From: Vibrio algivorus
GTDB taxonomy: Bacteria > Pseudomonadota > Gammaproteobacteria > Enterobacterales > Vibrionaceae
DNA: 64,000 nucleotides
Direction of reading: 5' to 3'
NCBI RefSeq assembly: GCF_002218005.2
Contig: NZ_AP018679.1
Coordinates: forward strand, 1,041,804 to 1,105,803
A program made the position numbers and the translations under genes. This document shows, in pieces, positions 51,644-59,230 of this stretch; position 1 is the stretch's first letter; every line of letters starts with the position of its first letter. Below the pieces are notes generated by a model that was given only the letters and a program-made list of their open reading frames with translations, was not told the origin of the DNA and searched no databases.

Positions 51644-51669
51644 ATTACCGTCAAATTGTCAGAAATAGA

Positions 51670-53163
51670 TTAATCTAATTCTTCTAATTGGCGCTGATAT
51701 TTTTTGTACTGCTGAATAACTTCTTCACTTGGACCACCAGTTAATAAGCTCACCGCAACAATCGAAATGGTAGAGAAAATGACGCCTGGTACAATTTCAT
51801 AAACATCGAACCAACCACCGGTTAATTGCTTCCAAATAACGATGGTCGCACCACCAATAATAATACCCGCTAGTGCGCCATTACGGTTCATCTTAGACCA
51901 GTACAAGCTCAGTACAATAGCTGGACCAAATGCCGCACCAAAACCAGCCCATGCATAAGACACTAAGCCCAATACCGAGCTTTCAGGATTCATCGCAAGC
52001 ACCAAAGCAAATACAGAAACGCCGATAACCGCGATACGACCAACGACAACCACTTGTTCAGGCGTCGCATCTTTCTTAAATACTTGCTTGTAGAAATCCT
52101 CAGCAAGTGCTGAAGAAGACACCAATAACTGAGAATCAGCAGTACTCATGATTGCCGCTAAAATAGCCGCAAGTAAGATACCAGCCATCACTGGATGGAA
52201 AATAGCATTCACCAGAATCATGAAGATCTTTTCACCATCTTCAATTGCAAGTGTTGGGTGTCCATTAACATAAATTAAGCCAACCAGACCAACCATAATT
52301 GCACCTGCCATTGATAGCGCAGTCCATATCACCGCGATGCGACGAGCCGTTGTTAAATCTTTATTGCTACGAGTGGCTTTAAAACGCGCCAAAATATGTG
52401 GTTGACCAAAGTAACCTAGGCCCCATGCAACGAGAGAAATAATCGCAATTGCCGTTAATGGCTCCCCTTGCGCGGATGTCCACATGTTTAGCAATTCAGG
52501 ATTAATATTATTCAGGTCGATATCAACTTGCGTAAAACCGCCACTCATTGCCGCAATGGGAACAATCAGTAGTGCTGCAGACATCAATAAGCCTTGCACT
52601 AAGTCGGTCCAAGCTACCGCAAGGAAACCGCCAAACAAGGTGTATGAGATGACACAAACCGTACCAATGATAACCGCAATTTTATAATCAAGGCCAAATA
52701 CTGTTTCAAACAATTTACCGCCTGCCACTAAACCAGAACTGGTGTAGAACAAGAAAAACAATAAAATAAAGAAAGCGGAAATGGTTTGAATAAGTTTTGA
52801 ATTATCTAGAAAGCGACGAGATAAGAAATCAGGAATAGTGATCGCATCCGTTGTAATACTGTAGGTACGAAGACGCTTGGCACTCACCAACCAGTTAAGC
52901 CAAGTCCCGACAAGTAGGCCACCACAAATCCAAGTCGCCTCTAATCCCGAAGCATAAGCATACCCAGGAACCCCCAACAATAACCAACCACTCATATCTG
53001 ATGCACCGGCTGATAATGCAGCCGGCCAAGGACCAAGGGTTCTTCCTCCAAGGAAGTAATCGGTTGAACTTGAAGTACGTTTATATGCTACATAGCCAAT
53101 GGCAAGCATTAAGACGAGGTATCCGAAAAATGTGCTAGTAATAGCAAAACTATTTTCAATCAT
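51670..53163 (-). CDS. putP: Sodium/proline symporter PutP
   Basis: 497 residues, about 13 membrane helices, member of the SSS family. It begins 'FAITSTFFGYLVLMLAIGYVAYKRTSSSTDYFLGGRTLGPWPAALSAGASDMSGWLLLGVPGYAYASG', with the conserved PutP Ser/Asp residues in 'GASDMSGWLL' (sodium and proline site). Later 'QPHILARFKATRSNKDLTTARRIAVIWTALSMAGAIMVG' and 'GILLAAILAAIMSTADSQLLVSSSALAEDFYK' match. It is the last gene of the putA - small gene - putP cluster; the three are on one strand. AAAAGG precedes the start. Confidence 0.97.
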   Translation of the reverse strand: MIENSFAITSTFFGYLVLMLAIGYVAYKRTSSSTDYFLGGRTLGPWPAALSAGASDMSGWLLLGVPGYAYASGLEATWICGGLLVGTWLNWLVSAKRLRTYSITTDAITIPDFLSRRFLDNSKLIQTISAFFILLFFLFYTSSGLVAGGKLFETVFGLDYKIAVIIGTVCVISYTLFGGFLAVAWTDLVQGLLMSAALLIVPIAAMSGGFTQVDIDLNNINPELLNMWTSAQGEPLTAIAIISLVAWGLGYFGQPHILARFKATRSNKDLTTARRIAVIWTALSMAGAIMVGLVGLIYVNGHPTLAIEDGEKIFMILVNAIFHPVMAGILLAAILAAIMSTADSQLLVSSSALAEDFYKQVFKKDATPEQVVVVGRIAVIGVSVFALVLAMNPESSVLGLVSYAWAGFGAAFGPAIVLSLYWSKMNRNGALAGIIIGGATIVIWKQLTGGWFDVYEIVPGVIFSTISIVAVSLLTGGPSEEVIQQYKKYQRQLEELD

Positions 53164-53184
53164 AATTATACCTTTTATATGATT

Positions 53185-53210
53185 AGCCCCTCTATCCTGA
53201 GGGGCTTTTT
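53185..53210. promoter_or_regulatory. GC-rich hairpin upstream of putP
   Basis: AGCCCCTC / GAGGGGCT, then TTTTT on the plus strand. On the minus (sense) strand it lies 22 nt before the putP start with an A-run on the 5' side and no T-run after it. It may be a leader structure or a terminator of antisense transcription. Confidence 0.5.
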
Positions 53211-53292
53211 GTTGTGTAGTAGACAGTTATGATACTAAATAATTGATAGTTATAATAATAAGAATCAGTTTTAACTCAAGTATCACATATAT

Positions 53293-54021
53293 TTAATGTT
53301 GATTTCCTAACTCTAGCAGAGTCGCGTTTCCTCCGACGGCAGTTATGTTAATAGTGCGAGTTCGCTCAGTAATAAAACGTAGAACAAAGCTAGGATCATG
53401 AGCTTGTACTAAACTTAGTGAATCACATCTATCTTGAGTGTTTTCATCTGCAAGCGTTTCTGCAATAAAAGGAACAATTGCACCTTTCTTGTGGGCTAAA
53501 TCTGCGTTTATTGACCTTTGCGTTTTAGTCCTCCCAACAAAAGCAGTAAGTCGAATATCCGCTTCAATCACCGATTGATAAGAATCATACGCCACGATAT
53601 GTACTAAATGTGCCGGCAATACATTGCTTATTGCATTTTCAAGGCATTGATTCAGTGCTTTATCATCACAACAAATCAATACGGCATTGCCAGCAATTAA
53701 AGCAGCCGTGAATGGGGCAATGACTGCAACCCAAGGCATTCCTGGTTCTACAATTAATGCACAAATGCCTCTACCCGCCGTATATAGCTCATTGGTTTCA
53801 CCGGTGGGTCCTGGCATTAATTTAGGCTCAGATAAACGTTCATTAGCTTGTTGTAAGTGAAAATTCATCACAGCACTTAATGCCGGTTGCGTTTCTTCCA
53901 AGTTGCGAGAAACTGAACGTAAACATTCACTTTTAAAAGTATATTCTGTCAAATTCCACTGTTCCCAAGCGGTATTTGCATCAAAGAACGTTACTTCAGA
54001 AAAACGAGTAATAGTTTGCAT
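53293..54021 (-). CDS. Aldehyde-dehydrogenase-like partial-domain protein of the put cluster
   Basis: 242 residues that look like part of an aldehyde dehydrogenase (P5C dehydrogenase-like). 'WVAVIAPFTAALIAGNAVLICCDDKALNQCLENAISNVLPAHLVHIVAYDS', 'LTAFVGRTKTQRSINADLAHKKGAIVPFIAETL' and a short C-terminal tail resemble the NAD-binding domain. The catalytic Cys region and the second half of the enzyme are missing. A gene at this place between putA and putP is present in V. cholerae (from memory). It lies 9 bp after putA. It may stabilise or modulate PutA; there is no direct evidence. It is intact with no internal stop, so it is probably a real gene. Confidence 0.8.
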   Translation of the reverse strand: MQTITRFSEVTFFDANTAWEQWNLTEYTFKSECLRSVSRNLEETQPALSAVMNFHLQQANERLSEPKLMPGPTGETNELYTAGRGICALIVEPGMPWVAVIAPFTAALIAGNAVLICCDDKALNQCLENAISNVLPAHLVHIVAYDSYQSVIEADIRLTAFVGRTKTQRSINADLAHKKGAIVPFIAETLADENTQDRCDSLSLVQAHDPSFVLRFITERTRTINITAVGGNATLLELGNQH

Positions 54022-54030
54022 AGTACTCTC

Positions 54031-57000
54031 CTAAATAGATTCAGTTTCAGTGGACATCGCCACTTTAGAAAAACGGTATAAATAGTGCGGGCCGCCAGCT
54101 TTAGGGCCAGTGCCAGATAATCCTTGTCCACCAAATGGTTGAACTCCAACTACAGCTCCAACTTGGTCGCGATTGATATAGCAGTTTCCGACACGCGCTT
54201 GTTTCTCAATCCAACGATAAGTGGTTTCATTACGACTATGTACGCCCATAGTTAAACCAAATCCGGTTTGGTTAATATCTTTAACCACTTGTGGCAATTT
54301 ATCGGCTTTAAAGCGGATGATATGTAACAGTGGCCCGAATTTTTCTTCCGTCAGCACACGAATATCATCAATTTCAAATGCGGTTGGTGAGACAAAATCT
54401 CCCGCTTGGCACTCTGCTGATAAGGTCAGCTCTGTCACCAGCTTTTGGGTTTTCTTCATTTCATTGATGTGTGCAATAAGTTTCTCTTTCGCCGCTGTAT
54501 CAATTACAGGCCCAACATCGGTTTTATGTAAGTAAGGTAAACCAACCGATAGTTCTGCCATTGCACCTTTGATTAATTCAATAATTCGATCTGCGATATC
54601 TTCTTGTACGTAAAGCACACGTAACGCAGAACAACGTTGACCTGCCGAAGCAAAAGCGGAACGCAAAACGTCACGAACCACTTGCTCAGGTAAAGCGGTA
54701 CTATCAACTATCATGGCATTTTGACCACCGGTTTCAGCAATAAATGGCACAGGCTCAGCATCACGTTGAGCAAGCGTGGCGTTAATTCGCTGTGCTGTTG
54801 GTGTTGAGCCTGTAAATGCCACACCAGCAATCGCAGGATGAGATGTTAATACAGGACCAATTTCAGAACCTTGCCCGGTTAACAATTGAATTGCACCAGA
54901 TGGAATCCCCGCTTCAAGCATTAACTCAACGGCTCGTGTTGCAATTAAGCTAGTTTGCTCAGCTGGTTTTGCAATAACAGTATTACCACTCGCAAGTGCG
55001 GCAGTAATTTGCCCTAAGAAAATTGCTAGAGGGAAGTTCCATGGGCTAATACACACAAATACCCCACAACCTTCACGGTAAATCGTGCGCTCTACCCCAT
55101 CAAACCCTAACTGTTTATTAGGCTCAAAAATGGCATCTTGTTTACTGTAAAAACGACAAAAATCGACAGCTTCACGTACTTCATCAATAGAATCATGGAT
55201 GGTTTTACCCGCTTCCTTATGGCAAATGGCAACCAATTCTGGCAAGTGATCTTCTAAAAGATCCGCCAAACGGTCTAATTTTTCGCCACGTTCTTGATAA
55301 CTAACCTTGTTCCATTCATGGAAGCATGATTGAGCAGCTTCAATTGCGACGGAAACATGATCAAGGCTCGCATGAACCACAGATCCAACAGGGATCTTTC
55401 TATCATAAGGCGCTGTAATTAATTGCACCTGCGCATCGGCACTTTCTGTATCCTTGATCATGCTTTCGAAATATTTTTGGCCAGCAATGATAGGACCACC
55501 TTGCCATGTTTGAGCAAGCCAATGTTCAACTTGTGCTTCAAATGGCTCTAGCTCACTTTGGATATCAATATTGACGCCATAAGAATTTTTTCTCTCATTA
55601 AATATCGCTGGTGGTAGTGGAATCGCCGTATTGTGATATTCCTGATGTGCGGTCAAAGTTTCAACCGGATGTTGATTGAGAGTTTCAATTGGGCAACGAG
55701 CATCAACCAAGCGATGAACAAACGAACTATTAGCCCCATTTTCAAGTAAACGACGGACTAGATAAGGTAATAAATCTTTGTGGCTACCTACTGGTGCATA
55801 GATTCTGACGGATTGCTTAAACGCTTTCATCGCATGTTCATACAAAGAATCCCCCATACCATGTAGGCGCTGGAATTCGTAATCTTTATGTTCCGCCATT
55901 GTCGCAATAGCCGTAACCGTATGAGCATTGTGGCTAGCAAATTGTGGAAAAATATTGCCACGTACATGTTCACTTAATAAGAAACGTGCACACGCAAGAT
56001 AAGCAACATCTGTGGCTTCTTTACGAGTGTAAACTGGGTAGTTTGAATAGCCGGCTTGTTGAGACCACTTAATTTCACTATCCCAATACGCACCTTTTAC
56101 CAAACGTAGTGGAATGAGGTCGCCTTGTTCTTTAGCAAGTGCATTTAACCAGACTAAAACAGGTAGTGCGCGTTTAGAATAAGCTTGAATCACCAAACCA
56201 AACTTGCCCCACCCTTTTGCAGATTCACTGCGATAAAGCTTTTCAAATAACTCGAGGGACATTTCAAGGCGGTCGGCTTCTTCCGCATCAATGGTTAAAG
56301 CCACGCCAAGTTGTCGAGCTTGTAAAATAAGTTGCTCCACGGTGGCATATAGCTCATTCATCACGCGTTCTTTATTGGCAACTTCGTAGCGAGGATGTAA
56401 CGCCGATAATTTGATTGAAACCGAAGGGGCTGGGCTCACTGAATGATCAAATTTATCATTACCAACCGCTTTGATTGCCATTAAATAATCATTAAAGTAT
56501 TTTTGAGCATCTTGAGTAGTTAACGCCGCTTCACCTAACATGTCATACGAATAGGTGTAGCCCTTTTCACGCATGTTTTTACCATTTTTTTGTGCTTCCG
56601 CAATATTACGGCCTAGCACAAATTGATGACCCATAATTTTCATCGCTTGATGCATCGCTTTACGAATAACAGGTTCAGACATTTTGTTGACTAGGCGATT
56701 CAAACCTTGGGTTGGACTTTGCGCTTCCGATTCTTTTAAACCGACGACTTTACCGGTCAGCATCAATCCCCACGTCGAGGCATTAACAAACACAGAGTCG
56801 GAATTTTTAAGGTGAGACTTCCAATCAGCAACACTTAATTTGTCACGAATCAATGCATCTGCTGTAGCCGCATCAGGAATCCGCATAAGCGCTTCAGCTA
56901 AACACATTAATAAAATACCTTCGTGGGTATCTAGACTGTATTCAAGCAATAAAGCATCGATCATTTGAACGGCTTTTTTATCCGCGCGAATAGATTTAAT

Positions 57001-57180
57001 CAAATCGGTAGTTTGATTTTCAATCGCCAGCTTTTCTTCATCGCTTGGCTGCGCTAAAGGCAATAATTCTTTAAGCCAAATTGATTCATCAACCATATAT
57101 AAAGGAGAAATCAAAGACCATAGTTGGTTTAAAGCTTGATCATTAAACTCCGCTTTCAATACATCTGCAGCAGTAAACAT
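54031..57180 (-). CDS. putA: Bifunctional proline dehydrogenase / P5C dehydrogenase PutA
   Basis: 1049 residues; converts proline to glutamate in two steps with FAD and NAD. The proline dehydrogenase barrel (about 100-480) contains 'SIKLSALHPRYE', 'LTIDAEEADRLEMSLELFEKL', 'KGWGKFGLVIQAYSKRALPVLVWL' and 'RLVKGAYWDSEIKWSQQAG', followed by 'FPQFASHNAHTVTAI'. The aldehyde dehydrogenase part (about 560-1040) has 'FICISPWNFPLAIFLGQITAALASGNTVIAKPAEQT'-like sequence, Glu in 'PFIAETGGQNAM' and the catalytic Cys in 'ASAGQRCSALRVL'. It lacks the N-terminal ribbon-helix-helix DNA-binding domain of E. coli PutA (1320 aa), so it cannot autorepress. An AraC regulator upstream probably does the job. Confidence 0.97.
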   Translation of the reverse strand: MFTAADVLKAEFNDQALNQLWSLISPLYMVDESIWLKELLPLAQPSDEEKLAIENQTTDLIKSIRADKKAVQMIDALLLEYSLDTHEGILLMCLAEALMRIPDAATADALIRDKLSVADWKSHLKNSDSVFVNASTWGLMLTGKVVGLKESEAQSPTQGLNRLVNKMSEPVIRKAMHQAMKIMGHQFVLGRNIAEAQKNGKNMREKGYTYSYDMLGEAALTTQDAQKYFNDYLMAIKAVGNDKFDHSVSPAPSVSIKLSALHPRYEVANKERVMNELYATVEQLILQARQLGVALTIDAEEADRLEMSLELFEKLYRSESAKGWGKFGLVIQAYSKRALPVLVWLNALAKEQGDLIPLRLVKGAYWDSEIKWSQQAGYSNYPVYTRKEATDVAYLACARFLLSEHVRGNIFPQFASHNAHTVTAIATMAEHKDYEFQRLHGMGDSLYEHAMKAFKQSVRIYAPVGSHKDLLPYLVRRLLENGANSSFVHRLVDARCPIETLNQHPVETLTAHQEYHNTAIPLPPAIFNERKNSYGVNIDIQSELEPFEAQVEHWLAQTWQGGPIIAGQKYFESMIKDTESADAQVQLITAPYDRKIPVGSVVHASLDHVSVAIEAAQSCFHEWNKVSYQERGEKLDRLADLLEDHLPELVAICHKEAGKTIHDSIDEVREAVDFCRFYSKQDAIFEPNKQLGFDGVERTIYREGCGVFVCISPWNFPLAIFLGQITAALASGNTVIAKPAEQTSLIATRAVELMLEAGIPSGAIQLLTGQGSEIGPVLTSHPAIAGVAFTGSTPTAQRINATLAQRDAEPVPFIAETGGQNAMIVDSTALPEQVVRDVLRSAFASAGQRCSALRVLYVQEDIADRIIELIKGAMAELSVGLPYLHKTDVGPVIDTAAKEKLIAHINEMKKTQKLVTELTLSAECQAGDFVSPTAFEIDDIRVLTEEKFGPLLHIIRFKADKLPQVVKDINQTGFGLTMGVHSRNETTYRWIEKQARVGNCYINRDQVGAVVGVQPFGGQGLSGTGPKAGGPHYLYRFSKVAMSTETESI

Positions 57181-57206
57181 ACATTTTCCTCATACAAATT
57201 CGGAAC

Positions 57207-57228
57207 TATACCCAAGTAGATCTGAAGT
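57207..57228. repeat. End fragment of the TATACCCAAGT repeat
   Basis: TATACCCAAGTAGATCTGAAG, about 20 bp that match only the terminal arm of the repeat. It lies 27 bp upstream of putA and may be the footprint of a lost copy. Confidence 0.5.
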
Positions 57229-57376
57229 GTAAGAGGAAAAATCCGTTTGTGATTGCTTTAAACTCCGTTTTATTTTACAAAAAGTATTTTATGAAACAAA
57301 AAACCAACATGATCACAAAAATTCAATAAATTCATTGGTGAAGGGAAATCCATACGATTTTTTATCAAGGAGAGGT

Positions 57377-58165
57377 TTAATAATCTTGTCGATACTGAGA
57401 AGGTGACATACCAACCATTCGTGTAAAGCTATGGGTGAAAACACTTTGAGCAGAAAAGCCAACCACTTCAGCAATATGACCAAAGCTATACTGACCTTCT
57501 TTAATTAAACGCTTAGATTCTTCAATTCGTTTGGTGAGGACATATTGATGTGGTGTCATTCCGACTTGAGCTTTGAATAATAAATGAAACTGACTTTCTC
57601 CAAGAAATGCACATGCTGACAAATCGGCTACCGTTATTTTGCTCGATAGGTGTTGCAATATATACCTATCAAGCAAGTCCATATTTAGCCTATGACCTTT
57701 TTTATACATTTCAAATTTCTTAATGTGGCGGTGCAATAAAGCAATGATGGTATCTTGGCAGGCTCGGCACAGTAACATATCTTCAGGGCTAGCCTTAATT
57801 TCTCGAACCAACATTTGAATCAACTGCTGAATTTCAAAATCCAGTTGAAAGTATACTTCTTCAGATAATAAGTCTTCTAATAAGTGGGCAACTTGAGAAT
57901 CAATATTCAAGGTATCTAAAAAATTGAGTACTAAGATATCAGAAGAGCCAATTCCGCCAAAACGATGCTCCGAAGACGCTCGTACAATACAACCTTGCCC
58001 AGGGCCAATTAAATTAACTTCACCTTCAACATCAAATTCAGCTCTACCTGAAAGCCCAATCACTATCTGCGTATAGTCATGATGATGGTGTGCCATGTGG
58101 CTTGGCAAGGTGATAACTTGTGCAGGTCTCGGTGGCGCTTGGTAAAATTCATCATAAGTAGGCAT
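57377..58165 (-). CDS. putR: AraC-family regulator, probable PutR activator
   Basis: 262 residues. Cupin-type sensor domain at the N-terminus ('HHHDYTQIVIGLSGRAEFDVEGEVNLIGPGQGCIVRASSEHRFG') and two C-terminal helix-turn-helix motifs ('ITVADLSACAFLGESQFHLLFKAQVGMTPHQYVLTKRIEESKRLI' and 'FGHIAEVVGFSAQSVFTHSFTRMVGMSPSQYRQ'). It is transcribed towards putA, 196 bp away. From memory an AraC-type protein called PutR activates the putAP genes in V. vulnificus. This gene has the same place, so the name is given with moderate confidence. Confidence 0.85.
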   Translation of the reverse strand: MPTYDEFYQAPPRPAQVITLPSHMAHHHHDYTQIVIGLSGRAEFDVEGEVNLIGPGQGCIVRASSEHRFGGIGSSDILVLNFLDTLNIDSQVAHLLEDLLSEEVYFQLDFEIQQLIQMLVREIKASPEDMLLCRACQDTIIALLHRHIKKFEMYKKGHRLNMDLLDRYILQHLSSKITVADLSACAFLGESQFHLLFKAQVGMTPHQYVLTKRIEESKRLIKEGQYSFGHIAEVVGFSAQSVFTHSFTRMVGMSPSQYRQDY

Positions 58166-58208
58166 AACAAACCTTCATCCTTGAATCATACTCATTGAGT
58201 AGAAAAGC

Positions 58209-58242
58209 TTCTTGATCATTGTTCCGAAACGATGATCAAGAA
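58209..58242 (-). terminator. 15 bp hairpin after pdxH, terminator-like
   Basis: TTCTTGATCATTGTT and AACGATGATCAAGAA pair over 15 bases with one G-T pair and a 4-base loop (CCGA), 44 bp beyond the pdxH stop. On the minus strand it is followed by GCTTTTC. The two arms also contain ATGATCAAGA, similar to RctB-binding 12-mers. Confidence 0.6.
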
Positions 58243-58286
58243 CGTCTATTTTACGGTCAAATGTCATTCAATATAGGACTAAATAA

Positions 58287-58931
58287 TTAAGGCGCTAAAC
58301 GAGAAATATCCCAATCAGTAGTAGAGGTATCTTGCTTGCTATACACAAAACGGTCATGTAACCGATGCTCACCGCCTTGCCAAAACTCAATAGTATCCAC
58401 TTTTACTCGGTAGCCTCCCCAAAAAGTCGGAACCGGAATTTTCCCTTCCGCAAATTTGGCTTTCAATTCCATGTATTTGCCCTCTAAAACGCTACGGGCA
58501 GAAATACGACTACTTTGCTTACTCGCCCAAGCCGCTAGCTGGCTTTCTTTTGGCCGTGAAGTGAAGTACTTCATATTTTCCACTGCGGTGAGCTTTTCCA
58601 CGTGTCCGGTAATGTGGACTTGCCTTTCCATAGGATGCCAAGGAAAGTGTAAACTGATTTTTTGGTTGCACTCTAAGTGTTGAGCTTTACGACTACCTAA
58701 GTTGGTATAAAAAACAAAACCATCATCATCGACATTTTTTAATAATACGATTCGCTGAAAAGGCTGACCATGCTCATCAACCGTTGCAACTGTCATTGCA
58801 GTAGGATCAGTCAATTCTGCTTTTATTGCTTGTTCTAACCATAAGTTAAATTGGTCAACAGGATTGTCAGCCAAGTCAGAACGCTTTAAAGCATCCATCG
58901 CATACTCACGACGCATATCAGAAAGTTTCAT
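58287..58931 (-). CDS. pdxH: Pyridoxamine 5'-phosphate oxidase
   Basis: 214 residues, the FMN enzyme that makes pyridoxal phosphate from PNP/PMP. The typical N-terminus 'MRREYAMDALKRSDLADNPVDQFNLWLEQAIKAELTDPTAMTVATVDEHGQPFQRIVLLKNVDDDGFVFYTNLGSRKAQHLE' is present. FMN-binding motif 'FYTNLGSRKAQ' and the C-terminal signature 'FWGGYRVKVDTIEFWQGGEHRLHDRFVY' are intact. The length matches E. coli PdxH (218). It is downstream of the repeat region on the same strand as tmcA but separated from it by more than 280 bp. It is monocistronic as far as can be seen. Confidence 0.97.
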   Translation of the reverse strand: MKLSDMRREYAMDALKRSDLADNPVDQFNLWLEQAIKAELTDPTAMTVATVDEHGQPFQRIVLLKNVDDDGFVFYTNLGSRKAQHLECNQKISLHFPWHPMERQVHITGHVEKLTAVENMKYFTSRPKESQLAAWASKQSSRISARSVLEGKYMELKAKFAEGKIPVPTFWGGYRVKVDTIEFWQGGEHRLHDRFVYSKQDTSTTDWDISRLAP

Positions 58932-59030
58932 GTATTTTCCCTAATTCTATTTTTTATTATTTTGCGCTTAACATCAGGTGAATTCAAGGCTCGTGATTGA
59001 TAACGAATAACCCTGTTAGAGAGAGTTTGT

Positions 59031-59178
59031 ATCCAAGTGACTTCAAGATGCAGAATTCAGAGCTATCATCCAAGTCTTTAGACAAGGAAGATTTATGCGG
59101 AATGTAAACACCTTTTAAGTAAATCTAACGCAGGCTAAGGACTTGGATGAAGCTCCCGAAGGGCAAGTTAAAACAAGC
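59031..59178. repeat. Truncated copy of the TATACCCAAGT repeat
   Basis: TATCCAAGTGACTTCAAG through 'gcagaattcagagctatcat' and 'ggatgaagctcccgaaggg' to 'caagttaaaacaagcc', then it stops. The right half of the long form is missing and a parS2-like site begins three bases later. Confidence 0.85.
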
Positions 59179-59181
59179 CAG

Positions 59182-59194
59182 TTTACAGTGTAAA
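59182..59194. other. Candidate parS2 site
   Basis: TTTACAGTGTAAA, perfect core match. It is followed 36 bp centre to centre by a second one at 59218, giving a tandem pair next to the tmcA stop. Confidence 0.8.
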
Positions 59195-59217
59195 TCGAGT
59201 TCATGAGTGATAACAGA

Positions 59218-59230
59218 TTTACACTGTAAA
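59218..59230. other. Candidate parS2 site overlapping the tmcA stop codon
   Basis: TTTACACTGTAAA, perfect core match. It includes the tmcA stop codon (59219-59221) and its last three sense codons, so it shares DNA with the coding end. It is the second member of a tandem pair. Confidence 0.8.

Noticed and set aside
55330..55345. ATGATCAAGG in putA as an RctB-type 12-mer
   Set aside because: Single, imperfect and inside a coding region; similar GATC-containing words recur by chance across the window, and no array typical of ori2 is present.
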